Shown: in pieces, positions 1 to 9,017 of the stretch
Layout: every line of letters starts with the position of its first letter
Position numbering within the stretch: position 1 is the stretch's first letter
Assembly (NCBI RefSeq): GCF_902498845.1
Contig: NZ_CABVLM010000009.1
Coordinates: forward strand, 186,001 to 250,000
Origin: Pseudoalteromonas rhizosphaerae
GTDB taxonomy: Bacteria > Pseudomonadota > Gammaproteobacteria > Enterobacterales > Alteromonadaceae
DNA length: 64,000 bases
Direction of reading: 5' to 3'
Notes under the pieces: generated by a model
Databases searched by the model: none
What the model was told of the DNA's origin: nothing
Seen by the model: only the letters and a program-made list of their open reading frames with translations
Translations under genes and position numbers: made by a program

Positions 1-2
1 CG

Positions 3-1355
3 TTTGAGCCAATGTTAAATGCCACCAGCACGCATAATTCGCTAACTGCTGATTGGCCAGTTTGGGGGCAAGTAACCGCCTCAGTAACAGTGATCGCGGC
101 AATTATTTTAGCTGGTAAGTATATTTCTGCGCCGCTATTTAGGTACATTGCTGAAACCAGAATGCGGGAAATATTCACTGTATTTGCGTTATTTTTAGTG
201 GTAGCGATTGCGCTGATTATGCAAAATGTTGGCTTATCTCCAGCGTTAGGGACTTTTTTAGCTGGTGTGGTACTGGCAGAAAGTGAATTTCGTCATGAGT
301 TAGAGGCCGATATAGAACCCTTTAAAGGACTGTTATTAGGATTGTTTTTTGTCGCTGTCGGTGCCTCTATCGACTTTGCATTGTTATTTAATCAATTTAC
401 TTTAGTGGTTACATTGGTTGCCGCTTTAATTGTTGTAAAGGCCGCTGTTTTGTATGCCTTAGCACGAACTTTTAAAATTCATCATACCCAGCAACTGTTA
501 TTCACTTTAGCCTTAGCACAAGGTGGTGAGTTTGCTTTTGTGCTCCTGACGATGACTAATACATTGCAAATTTTAACCCCAGAACAAAGCAACTTAACCA
601 CCTTAGTCGTGGCCATCTCAATGTTAATAGCCCCTTTACTATTAATGCTTTACGACACATTACAAAAACGTAGCAACACAACAACAAAACCTGAGTTTGA
701 TAAACCAGAGCAGATAAGCCCAGCCAAACACGTAATCATTGCTGGGTACGGCCGTTTTGGACAAATTATGGGGCGCTTACTGAGCACCCAAGGGTATGAT
801 ATTAGTGTCCTTGATCACAGTCCTAGCCAAATTGATCTGCTGCGCCGCTTTGGTAATACGGTGCATTATGGTGATGCAGCACGTAAAGAACTACTCGAAG
901 CCGCTGGAGCTGATACCGCACAATTACTGGTTATTGCTATTGATAATGCCGACAAAACTCTCGAAATAGTTAAACTTGTCCGCAAACACTTTCCGCACTT
1001 AAAGATTGTGGCGCGCGCTAAAGATCGTCGCCATGCTTACCAATTACTTAATTTGCACGTTGATGCGTTTAACCGAGAAACCGTTGACTCCGCCATCAAC
1101 CTTGCCGTTGAAACCCTAGAACTATTAGGAAATTCAAAGGAAGACTCGCAGCGCGCAGGACACTTATTTAGAGAGCACGATCGTGCCTCAGTACTGCAAT
1201 TAGCAAAACTGTGGGGCGATGATCACAGTTATGGTGTAGCGGTACGTCAACGCACTGAAGATCTAAAACAAGTACTCAATCAAGATAAACGTGCCAGAGA
1301 ATCACTCAATACCTGTGACCAAGGTGACTGCGAGGACAACCATAAAGATGCTTAA
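3..1355 (+). CDS. KefB/KefC-type K+/H+ antiporter (CPA2 family), 5' end outside window
   Basis: The reading frame is open to the left edge, so only the C-terminal part (about 450 residues) is present. Several hydrophobic membrane segments of the Na/H-exchanger fold come first, with the KefB/KefC-like stretch around Ser-Pro-Ala-Leu-Gly-Thr-Phe-Leu-Ala-Gly and Glu-Pro-Phe-Lys-Gly-Leu-Leu-Leu-Gly-Leu-Phe-Phe. A cytoplasmic TrkA-N/RCK domain follows, with the nucleotide-binding motif GYGRFGQ about 240 residues into the visible part. Members of this family are inner-membrane potassium efflux systems exchanging K+ for H+, often gated by glutathione adducts. The Kef assignment rests on the RCK sequence; an exact KefB versus KefC choice is not possible. 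The stop overlaps the start of the following LysR gene by 8 bases. Confidence 0.88.
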   Translation, partial: FEPMLNATSTHNSLTADWPVWGQVTASVTVIAAIILAGKYISAPLFRYIAETRMREIFTVFALFLVVAIALIMQNVGLSPALGTFLAGVVLAESEFRHELEADIEPFKGLLLGLFFVAVGASIDFALLFNQFTLVVTLVAALIVVKAAVLYALARTFKIHHTQQLLFTLALAQGGEFAFVLLTMTNTLQILTPEQSNLTTLVVAISMLIAPLLLMLYDTLQKRSNTTTKPEFDKPEQISPAKHVIIAGYGRFGQIMGRLLSTQGYDISVLDHSPSQIDLLRRFGNTVHYGDAARKELLEAAGADTAQLLVIAIDNADKTLEIVKLVRKHFPHLKIVARAKDRRHAYQLLNLHVDAFNRETVDSAINLAVETLELLGNSKEDSQRAGHLFREHDRASVLQLAKLWGDDHSYGVAVRQRTEDLKQVLNQDKRARESLNTCDQGDCEDNHKDA

Positions 1356-2244
1356 AATAACTTTAGAGCAATGGCGTATGTTTAGGGCTGTGGTTGAACA
1401 TGGCGGTTTTAATCAAGCATCACTAAAAATTTATAAAAGCCAATCAAGTATTCACAATGCTGTTGGTAAAATTGAGACCGCTTTAGGTGTTAAGTTATTT
1501 ACTATTGAAGGACGTAAAACCGTGATCACCGAAGCTGGTGAGATGATGATGCGCCGCGCTAATTACCTACTCGATGAAGCCGCCAAAATAGAAGCAATTG
1601 GGCAGACCCTCAGTGAGGGGATTGAAAGCAAATTACGTATTGCTGTTGATGAAGTTTTTCCGCAAGCACTGCTTTATAAAGTACTCAACAATACCTCGGC
1701 AATGTATCCATTATTACGTATTGAATTATACGAATCAGTACTGACTGGCGCGAATGAATTACTAGAGAACACCAGTGCCGATATTGCAATATCGGGATTC
1801 ACTGGCAAAGCCGGGTTTAGTGAAGAGTTGTGCAATATCGAGTTTACTGCTGTTGCGCACCCAGATCATGCGTTACATAGCATCACCCGACCTATCACCC
1901 TTGAAGATTTAAAATCGCACCGACAAATTGTGGTACGCGATTCAGCCTTACACAATAAACAAGACGGTGGCTGGTTAGGTGCCGACCAGCGCTGGACAGT
2001 AAGCCATATGCGGACTTCCATTGATATGATCAGCAACGGCTTAGGCTTTGCTTGGCTACCTAGCACAGCGATTACCAATCAGTTAGCACAAAATCGGCTC
2101 AAGCCCCTTAATCTTAGCCACAATAGTAAGCGTAGTGCCATGCTACATTTACTATTTAAAGACGGTGATCGCCTTGGCCCGGCAGCGCGCACATTCATTG
2201 GCGAGTTACGATATCAAGTAATGCAGGCTGATCTTGATTGCTAA
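1348..2244 (+). CDS. LysR-family transcriptional regulator
   Basis: About 298 residues. The N-terminal winged helix-turn-helix (residues about 5-65, Gln-Trp-Arg-Met-Phe-Arg-Ala-Val-Val-Glu onward) is followed by a LysR-type substrate-binding domain. The ATG at 1348 is chosen over one 57 bases upstream because the protein then begins at the typical LysR N-terminus and overlaps the antiporter stop by 8 bases, suggesting translational coupling. The effector is unknown. The genes just downstream (pirin, TauE/SafE permease) are possible targets, but only by position. Family assignment is firm; the function is not. Confidence 0.9.
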   Translation: MLKITLEQWRMFRAVVEHGGFNQASLKIYKSQSSIHNAVGKIETALGVKLFTIEGRKTVITEAGEMMMRRANYLLDEAAKIEAIGQTLSEGIESKLRIAVDEVFPQALLYKVLNNTSAMYPLLRIELYESVLTGANELLENTSADIAISGFTGKAGFSEELCNIEFTAVAHPDHALHSITRPITLEDLKSHRQIVVRDSALHNKQDGGWLGADQRWTVSHMRTSIDMISNGLGFAWLPSTAITNQLAQNRLKPLNLSHNSKRSAMLHLLFKDGDRLGPAARTFIGELRYQVMQADLDC

Positions 2245-2360
2245 TCAAGGGCTTTCATTCTATTAATTAGAACGAATAGTCCTTTTAAAAGCGATTTTAA
2301 TCTTCCTTATAAAACTTATACTGCTGCTATTCAAATTAGCGATTAATCAGGAGTTAAGTT

Positions 2361-3050
2361 ATGCACTACATACGCAAAGCCAGCGAGCGCGGCCAAGTTG
2401 ATCTTGGTTGGTTACAAAGTCAGCATAGTTTTTCATTTGGCCATTACCATGATCTAAAACACATGGGGGTGTCGGTACTTAGAGTGATCAACGAAGATAA
2501 AGTACTTTCTGGTCAAGGCTTTGGCACTCACGGACACCGGGATATGGAAATAATTTCCTATGTCATTTCCGGCGCATTAAAACACCAAGACAGCACCGGC
2601 AATGAATACATTGTTCCTGCTGGTGACGTGCAACGGATGAGTGCCGGTAGTGGTATTATGCACAGTGAATATAATGCTTCAAATTCAGCAACAGCGCACT
2701 TTTTACAAATTTGGATACAACCCAAATTGCGTGGTATAGCCCCTAGCTATGAGCAAAAAAGTATTCCGCAAACAACTCAGCTTACACCACTTGTTACACC
2801 AAATGGCGAACACGGCAGCGTGAGCATCAACCAAGATGCCAGTATCTATCGTTTAAAACTTGATGAGGGTCAATCGCATACATTGCAAACAGCGAATAGA
2901 AAAGGTTATTTGCATATTATCTGCGGGCATATAGACGCAAACAAGCAAAATTTTAGTAACGGCGATGCCTTTGCACTAAATCGCAATGAACGGGTAACAT
3001 TAACAGCCACCAGCAGCTTAGAAGCGCTGTGGTTTGATCTACCAGCATAA
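2361..3050 (+). CDS. Pirin family protein (YhaK/YhhW-like bicupin)
   Basis: 229 residues, the usual length for bacterial pirins. The N-terminal cupin holds the metal-binding histidines in THGHRDME (about residues 55-65) and a third in GSGIMHSE (about residue 97), so a mononuclear metal site is expected. Some family members have quercetin 2,3-dioxygenase activity and others act as redox-sensing cofactors; nothing here decides between them. The start has a clear AGGAG-type ribosome binding site. The TauE/SafE permease begins 28 bases downstream and is probably cotranscribed. Confidence 0.9.
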   Translation: MHYIRKASERGQVDLGWLQSQHSFSFGHYHDLKHMGVSVLRVINEDKVLSGQGFGTHGHRDMEIISYVISGALKHQDSTGNEYIVPAGDVQRMSAGSGIMHSEYNASNSATAHFLQIWIQPKLRGIAPSYEQKSIPQTTQLTPLVTPNGEHGSVSINQDASIYRLKLDEGQSHTLQTANRKGYLHIICGHIDANKQNFSNGDAFALNRNERVTLTATSSLEALWFDLPA

Positions 3051-3078
3051 AGTAAATAATCAGTAAGTTGAAAAACTA

Positions 3079-3807
3079 ATGACAGTAACAACCCTCTCTA
3101 TCATCGCATTTGTCGTATTGCTCACCGGCGTGTCAAAATCAGGCTTTGCAGGAGCGCTTGGAGTGTTTAGTGTCCCTTTACTAATGCTAGTGATGCCCCC
3201 TGTTGCCGCAATCGGTTTGATGCTACCGGTACTTATTGTTGCCGATGTCTTTAGTTTAAAAAGTTACTGGCAACAATGGGATATACAGCAACTTAAACGC
3301 TTACTACCGGGTTTATTGGTAGGCGTAGTTATTGCACATGCGTTAATTGGCTGGTTAGATGCGGCGTTTATAAAAACAGCGATTGCTATTTTATGTATAG
3401 TGTTTGCTATTCGCAGTTTAGCCTTTAGCAAGTTTACTTTGAGTGCCTTAAATAGCCGTTTAGGTGCCTTCTCTATGGGCGGTTTAGCCGGTATTGCAAG
3501 TACCTTAGTACATGCTGGCGGCCCACCTTTAATAATGTATTTCAGTACCATTAAGTTACCACCGAAACGATTTGTCGCAACTGTGGCGATTATTTTTGCG
3601 ATGATGAATGCCGTCAAGCTTATTGGCTTTATTAGTCTGGGTTTAATCGAAATAAAGTGGGCATTAATTGCACTTGCCAGCTTGCCGATTGCTTTTTGTG
3701 GTAATCGTTTAGGGATCTGGTTGCAGGGCAAACTCAATACTTCGCAGTTTCTGAAAATAATGAATGTACTACTCTTGTTGCTGGGTATTTGGTTGTTAGT
3801 GATGTGA
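3079..3807 (+). CDS. TauE/SafE-family (DUF81) membrane permease
   Basis: 242 residues, mostly hydrophobic, with about seven to eight predicted membrane helices. It begins with the family's N-terminal helix (Phe-Val-Val-Leu-Leu-Thr-Gly-Val-Ser-Lys-Ser-Gly-Phe), and a second Gly-rich repeat near residue 135 contains HAGGPP. The family includes putative exporters of sulfite, sulfoacetate and other small organosulfur anions. The substrate here is unknown. It lies 28 bases after pirin, an arrangement that suggests cotranscription. Confidence 0.87.
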   Translation: MTVTTLSIIAFVVLLTGVSKSGFAGALGVFSVPLLMLVMPPVAAIGLMLPVLIVADVFSLKSYWQQWDIQQLKRLLPGLLVGVVIAHALIGWLDAAFIKTAIAILCIVFAIRSLAFSKFTLSALNSRLGAFSMGGLAGIASTLVHAGGPPLIMYFSTIKLPPKRFVATVAIIFAMMNAVKLIGFISLGLIEIKWALIALASLPIAFCGNRLGIWLQGKLNTSQFLKIMNVLLLLLGIWLLVM

Positions 3808-3872
3808 TCTGGCTAGTTAAACATTTCGTAGTTAGGTAAACTGATTCAACAAACGCTATTTAAGGCTCTATT

Positions 3873-4316
3873 TTGTTAAATAACCAACCACTTCGTAAAC
3901 CCTTCTCTGTACTGGTTGTTATTTATAAAAAAAATAAAAACTGTTTACTGATCCAACGTACCGATGATGCTAACTTTTGGCAATCAGTCACCGGCGGGAT
4001 TGATGAAGGCGAAACGCCTATTGTGACAGCTTACCGTGAGCTATTAGAAGAAACAGGGATAGATGCCCGCGCACTGGGTTTAACAATACGTGATCACCAA
4101 AAAACCAATCAATATACCATTAGAGAGTCATGGCGACACCGCTATCAAGCCAATGCGTTAATTAATACTGAGTATGTTTTTAGTATTTGCGTACCCGATG
4201 ATATCGCCATTACTTTAGATCCGAATGAGCACACTGATTTTATTTGGCTAACGCAACAACAAGCGGCTGACAAAGCCTGGTCGCCAAGTAATCGCGATGA
4301 AATCTTGGCGTTATAG
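3873..4316 (+). CDS. nudB: Dihydroneopterin triphosphate diphosphatase (Nudix)
   Basis: 147 residues. The Nudix box runs through residues about 41-63 (GG-x5-E ... REL-x-EE-x-GI) and the surrounding sequence (FWQSVTGG, the Trp-Arg-His-Arg-Tyr stretch, and a late Trp-Ser-Pro-Ser-Asn-Arg) follows E. coli NudB closely. NudB removes pyrophosphate from dihydroneopterin triphosphate in the folate pathway. The start is a TTG at 3873, since no ATG precedes the conserved N-terminus and an AAGG lies about 10 bases upstream. In many gammaproteobacteria nudB follows aspS; here it stands alone after the TauE/SafE gene. Confidence 0.88.
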   Translation: MLNNQPLRKPFSVLVVIYKKNKNCLLIQRTDDANFWQSVTGGIDEGETPIVTAYRELLEETGIDARALGLTIRDHQKTNQYTIRESWRHRYQANALINTEYVFSICVPDDIAITLDPNEHTDFIWLTQQQAADKAWSPSNRDEILAL

Positions 4317-4361
4317 TTTATTTAATTGTTATCAATTAGGTTAACTGCTTACTTGTAGCAC

Positions 4362-5240
4362 TTATTGAAACAACAAGCCCATATTGATTGCTTGTGGCAA
4401 CCACATCATTGCGTCTGAGGTTAACTCATCGCTAGAAACCTCTAGCTGTAATGCTGTTTGCTTAATCGCCATATTAAAGCTACTTCCTTGTATACAAAAA
4501 CCGAGTAGCAAATACTGCCAATGAGCTAAAGACCAGACTCTAAATCTATAATGTATACGTGTTAAAGCAAGGTAACATGGTTGCTGAATAGGTAAAATCA
4601 ACTCATCAGGCATTACTTCTAATTTTGCTATGCAGGCTTCAATTTGTGAAATGAGCTCTAAAATAGGGTAATCTAATGTTATTACTCGCAAACAAGGCGC
4701 CGCTTGAATATCAGTATTATTTACTAAACACGTGAGCATTTGCTGTTCGATAGAAAGCTCGGTTGCCGTTACATTTTTTTCAAGACCTTGGGCTACTAAC
4801 ACCTCAGACTTGGTGCGTTCAAATAAGGCTATTTGAGCAGGTAAATCGACCATAGTTTGTTGAGCAACATCGATTATACCTTGTGGTTTAGTTTGTGCTA
4901 AAAATTCGGCGAATTGCTCACCTAAATAATATAGACTCCAACTTTTAGAAGGCACCGTCACAATAAATGCTTTAGCAAATGTGGAAAATAACGTATCTCC
5001 CATATACTGCGCCAACAATGAAAACTCACAACGTAAACAATCCACAAGCCTTAGCACATAACCTGCAGCGTAAATATCTACTCGCTGCTGGGCTGAAATT
5101 TTATCTGTACTTTTAATTAGCGTATCAAGCATAACGCCATCATGCGCATATGCCTGTAAGAGTTTATCATCCAAATCACCACGAACAATTAATACTGTTT
5201 GCAACCAATGCTGCACTTGCCTCAATGAATGTTCACTCAT
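4362..5240 (-). CDS. DUF2063 protein (HvfC/BufC family), MNIO partner
   Basis: 292 residues. The N-terminal 100 residues match the DUF2063 'putative DNA-binding' domain (Gln-Arg-Val-Asp-Ile-Tyr-Ala-Ala-Gly-Tyr-x-x-Arg-Leu and Gly-Asp-Thr-Leu-Phe-x-x-Phe-Ala). In studied systems (bufferin and related RiPPs) this protein partners the DUF692 oxidase and helps it bind the precursor peptide. It overlaps the upstream DUF692 gene by four bases (ATGA), so the two are translationally coupled. It is the last gene of the operon. A direct DNA-binding role is not supported despite the old domain name. Confidence 0.85.
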   Translation of the reverse strand: MSEHSLRQVQHWLQTVLIVRGDLDDKLLQAYAHDGVMLDTLIKSTDKISAQQRVDIYAAGYVLRLVDCLRCEFSLLAQYMGDTLFSTFAKAFIVTVPSKSWSLYYLGEQFAEFLAQTKPQGIIDVAQQTMVDLPAQIALFERTKSEVLVAQGLEKNVTATELSIEQQMLTCLVNNTDIQAAPCLRVITLDYPILELISQIEACIAKLEVMPDELILPIQQPCYLALTRIHYRFRVWSLAHWQYLLLGFCIQGSSFNMAIKQTALQLEVSSDELTSDAMMWLPQAINMGLLFQ

Positions 5241-6178
5241 AATTTCTCTTTAGCTAAAACCAGCGGTGTAGAAATACAACCTTGTTGGTGGTTATTTTGT
5301 ACTGGAGCATGAGGAATTTGACCCGCTAATACAGTTTTAGCTTTGTTTAACTCAGCGACTAATTCAGGAAACGCAGGAATATTTGCATCCCATTCCAGTA
5401 AAGTCGAGACAGGCCCACATAAAGATTGCGCGAGTTGATACAATTCCCATACAGGTTCAGGAACTGGTTTATCATGGGTATCTATCAAACAATGCCCGCT
5501 GAGTGTTGGCCCCGCCAAATGCATTTGCACAATACTTTTAAGCGGTAAGTTTTTTATATATGTCCTTGGGCAAAAACCGTGATTATACGCCGACACATAA
5601 ACATTATTAACGTCTAGCAGCATAGCACACTGTGTTTGTTCGACCAGCTGCGTAAAAAACTCCGGCTCCGTGAGCGACGAGTTTTGAAACTCTAAATAAG
5701 TAGAGGGGTTCTCCAGCACTAATGGCCGCTGTAAAAAGTCTTGTACCTGATTAACCCGGTTAATAACATGCTTTAAGCTTTCCTCAGTAAGCGGCATAGG
5801 TAGTAAATCGTGGCTATTTACTCCTGCAAAGCCTGTCCAACATAGATGATCTGATATCCACGCTGGTTTTACAAAATCCGCCAATGCTTTTAACTTTTCT
5901 AAATAGTCAAAATCAAGCGCAGAGCTACTGCCTATATTCATAGACACACCATGCATAACAATAGGGAAATCAGCCATCAATTGTTCTAATACATGACGGC
6001 CATAGCCATAATTATCGATGTAATTTTCACTAATGATCTCAAACCAATCAACCCCTGTTACTGGTTTTTGCATTAAGTACGGATAATGCTCACTGCGCAA
6101 CCCCAAACCAAAGCCTAGCGGGTTTATTTGCTCAATAGCAGAAGCAGCAAAAGGCTGCTTCTGTATGTATGATGTCAT
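5237..6178 (-). CDS. DUF692 multinuclear non-heme iron oxidase (MNIO, BufB-like)
   Basis: 313 residues, a TIM-barrel enzyme of the DUF692 family. Candidate metal ligands appear in order: Glu in FEIISEN, His in MHGVSM, His in SDHLCW, Glu in LVLENPS, Asp in LLDVNN, His in QMHLAG, His and Asp in IDTHD, and Glu in LLEWD. MNIO enzymes such as MbnB, TglH, ChrH and BufB modify cysteines of ribosomal peptides, giving oxazolone/thioamide, excised carbon or thiooxazole products. The gene starts 13 bases after the ferritin-like Cys-rich gene and overlaps the DUF2063 gene, so the probable substrate is the Cys-rich tail of that neighbour (inference). Confidence 0.9.
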   Translation of the reverse strand: MTSYIQKQPFAASAIEQINPLGFGLGLRSEHYPYLMQKPVTGVDWFEIISENYIDNYGYGRHVLEQLMADFPIVMHGVSMNIGSSSALDFDYLEKLKALADFVKPAWISDHLCWTGFAGVNSHDLLPMPLTEESLKHVINRVNQVQDFLQRPLVLENPSTYLEFQNSSLTEPEFFTQLVEQTQCAMLLDVNNVYVSAYNHGFCPRTYIKNLPLKSIVQMHLAGPTLSGHCLIDTHDKPVPEPVWELYQLAQSLCGPVSTLLEWDANIPAFPELVAELNKAKTVLAGQIPHAPVQNNHQQGCISTPLVLAKEKL

Positions 6179-6191
6179 GTATTCAATCCAA

Positions 6192-8480
6192 TTAAGTTGA
6201 AGGCGGAAGCGCTAAGCGAATATCATCTGCAGGTGGCGGCGTAGTTTGCACTCCTTTTGCATTACAATAGGCCTGCCACGCGATACTGTAAACCGCATCA
6301 CCTTCTTTAAATGGCATTTGCTCTAGAACTTTACCTGTTTCTGGGTCGGTATATGGTTTAGCCGTAGATGCATAGTCTGGTCCATCACCAAATTCAAATA
6401 ATTGCATCTGGGGTTTTGCTGATGGCTCTTTTGGGAATAGCTGCGAGGCAGAAATCGGCACAGCACAACCACCTAAATTATTACATTTGTTATTTGCAGG
6501 AGCGCTAAATGGACCATCAGCAGGGGCGCTACCACCACAGCTTCCTCCCGGTGTTGTGCTATGCACAAACCCACACCCACCTTGCGCTTTGCAATTGTTC
6601 GAACCTTTACAGCTGTGGAACACTGTTGCGGGAGGTAAATTATTTGAATTTTCTTTTGTATAATCCATACCTTGGCACGCATGGTATAAAACATCCTTAG
6701 ACATATCCGCAATACCCGCAACCAGATCTGGAGCCTGCCCTGTTGTAGCCCAACAAATAGATACTCTATCGCCCGCCCCCCCCATTGCAGGACCTGGAAA
6801 CTCAGTCGTTTTACCACCCCAATAGCGATCCAATGCTGTGGTAAGTCCTTTTAAAGTGCCAACCGCTGATTCACTAAAAATTTGATGTGTTTGTGCACGA
6901 CGTTCAGGGCTAGAAAACAAATTATTCAATGCTTTTTCTACATCAACTACAGCAGGTAAATCTGGGTGCTTCTGCTTAGCCTTATCGCCACCTTGCGGGT
7001 TAAGCATTGCTACTGTAAATTTACCGCACAAGTTATGCCACGTTTGCCAGGTCATATACACTTGGGCCGCGTTGTTATCACTGTAAGATTGACCCTCTTG
7101 GTATTCATATTGAATAATCAAATCAAGTACATCAGCAAAGGTAATAAAATGATCTTTTTTAGTATTTGTAATACGTGCGCATGCAATACCAGATACAGGA
7201 AGTGGCTTTTGCCCAGCGCTATCCGCTGGGTAATCTTCTTTTAGGTTATCAGCATTAGGTTGAAACTTAGCAGCGACCTGATGATCATCTGCCTCAATCG
7301 GTGTGCTTTTCAATGCTACCGTTTGTTGCTGCAAATACGTTATTACCCAACTCTCTGCCGCCCAGCGGCTGCAGATTTCAGAAACAACACCTTTACCTTC
7401 ACCTTGATCCGTTATTGCATTGATATTATTAACAATCTCAATTTTTAACTTATCTAGATCATTACTTTCATTGATTGAACCATTAATCCCCGGGTATTGC
7501 GGTTTATATTCGGCTGAGTCACGAGTATTAAAGTAATCACGTTGCACGGAATCAGGTTTAGCTGGATTCACCAAAATATCAATTAAGCTACTACCATCCT
7601 CATACACAATTTCAAGATAGTCCCAATAACAGCAATACATATGCCCGATAGAACCAAACATAGGTAAATCAACTTCTGTATCTGTTGCTTTAAACCAATC
7701 AAAAGGAGCTGTTTCAAAGTATTTAGGGCGAACGCCATCTAAATCTTTATTGATTATTAATTTTTTTGCACTTTCCTCGGTTTCTTCAATCAATAAAAAC
7801 AGTAAAGCCTGCTCTTTTGTCAATGCCGCTGCATTGACTCGCATATCTTGTAGTGTTTGACCCTGAAAGTGAGTTGTAAAGTATTCTTTCACTTTAGGGC
7901 TAAGTTTTGATAAATCACGGCTGCAGTCTTTAAAATCTAAGATATGCGGGATTTGCGTTGTATCGTCATAACAATGCCAACCAAACTTTTCTGTTTGCAG
8001 TGCATTACTGGTAAATGAAGGAGTTAGATTTAGTTTACTGGCGATATTAGAAGCCAACTGTAAATGCAGCATTTCTTCTATAAACACACTATAAACAGCA
8101 TTAAACGCCTGTTCATTTACGCTCAGTGGCTTGCTGGGTTTTGGCGTTGGAGTAATATCTAATTTTGCTATTCGTTCATTAGGAATAAAGCCTACTGTTG
8201 CCCCTAACCCAGGCCATAAACGCTCGGGATACAAGCCTTCATCCCCACCTATTGCATGCATGCCTTGTATTGAATACAGACCTGTCATATATAACGGGAT
8301 GGTAAATAACTCAACGTTAATCGCAGCTTGTGCGATGGCTTTTATACACGCAATATCAGCGTCTTTGTAACTTACGGGACGCTCTTTAATTTTTTTGTAT
8401 TGTTTGATGCTGACTTTAAGATCAAGATCGAGGTTAATCCTTACCGCCTTTTGTGCACTCTGCATTTTCAATTGCTCCAT
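6192..8480 (-). CDS. Ferritin-like (iminophenyl-pyruvate dimer synthase type) protein with Cys-rich C-terminus
   Basis: 762 residues, no signal peptide. Residues about 45-290 resemble the ferritin-like domain found in VioB-type proteins: an Ala-Ile-Asn-Val-Glu-Leu-Phe-Thr-Ile-Pro helix and FIEEMLHLQ supply likely diiron ligands. The last 165 residues are different, rich in Gly, Pro, Asn and Cys, with Cys at 602, 624, 630, 636, 648, 666, 672 and 739. The motif CKGSNNCKAQGGC spans residues 624-636, preceded by His-Ser. The next two genes encode an MNIO oxidase and its DUF2063 partner, so this tail may be modified after translation. It could bind metal. No VioA or other violacein genes are nearby, so a violacein role is rejected. 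Confidence 0.82.
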   Translation of the reverse strand: MEQLKMQSAQKAVRINLDLDLKVSIKQYKKIKERPVSYKDADIACIKAIAQAAINVELFTIPLYMTGLYSIQGMHAIGGDEGLYPERLWPGLGATVGFIPNERIAKLDITPTPKPSKPLSVNEQAFNAVYSVFIEEMLHLQLASNIASKLNLTPSFTSNALQTEKFGWHCYDDTTQIPHILDFKDCSRDLSKLSPKVKEYFTTHFQGQTLQDMRVNAAALTKEQALLFLLIEETEESAKKLIINKDLDGVRPKYFETAPFDWFKATDTEVDLPMFGSIGHMYCCYWDYLEIVYEDGSSLIDILVNPAKPDSVQRDYFNTRDSAEYKPQYPGINGSINESNDLDKLKIEIVNNINAITDQGEGKGVVSEICSRWAAESWVITYLQQQTVALKSTPIEADDHQVAAKFQPNADNLKEDYPADSAGQKPLPVSGIACARITNTKKDHFITFADVLDLIIQYEYQEGQSYSDNNAAQVYMTWQTWHNLCGKFTVAMLNPQGGDKAKQKHPDLPAVVDVEKALNNLFSSPERRAQTHQIFSESAVGTLKGLTTALDRYWGGKTTEFPGPAMGGAGDRVSICWATTGQAPDLVAGIADMSKDVLYHACQGMDYTKENSNNLPPATVFHSCKGSNNCKAQGGCGFVHSTTPGGSCGGSAPADGPFSAPANNKCNNLGGCAVPISASQLFPKEPSAKPQMQLFEFGDGPDYASTAKPYTDPETGKVLEQMPFKEGDAVYSIAWQAYCNAKGVQTTPPPADDIRLALPPST

Positions 8481-9017
8481 GATGACAGTTATATGCGACC
8501 AAGAAACTTGTCGCGTAAGTCAAATGAGTGTAGAAGGTTTCATCAGCGATGCAGTATTACAATACATTACAAAAGTAGATATTTGGCACAGAAGTAAAAC
8601 TAATACTTTAAAACCAAAGAAAAAGTGACTAAAAAAACATTGATAATAAAACCACTATTTTAAAAGCATTTAGATAAGTGAGTCCTTATTGCGATTGCAG
8701 ATATTTCGCACTATATGAAAGCTAATAATTTTTTAGTCCCAAAAGCTCACAACCTACAACTTTTATTTATTGCCACTCCCATGCTATCAAAAGCATTATC
8801 AAATTTACTCCAATAGACACTCTAACTTTGTTTGGCTAGCATAACGACAAGCGGCCGAAAAGCTTGCTCACTCAGTAGTCGCGGTGAAATACTCACGCTA
8901 AATGACACAGTAAAGCTCTACTATTTGTCAAATTTATTGATACGTTTATTTATTCTGTAAATTTTTAGACTTATCAGCCATAGTAAAGATCTTATTTTAT
9001 CTAAAAAAGTACTCCGT
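8481..9017. other. Intergenic region without a recognised gene
   Basis: AT-rich, about 540 bases between the divergently transcribed ferritin-like and MscS genes. It should contain both promoters. Only very short open frames occur (for example 33 codons from 8716) and none has a convincing ribosome binding site or a protein-like sequence. I see no repeat, terminator or RNA gene in it. Confidence 0.5.

Noticed and set aside
6192..8480. Violacein biosynthesis (VioB)
   Set aside because: Only the ferritin-like domain is similar; length, Cys-rich tail and lack of vio genes argue against it.
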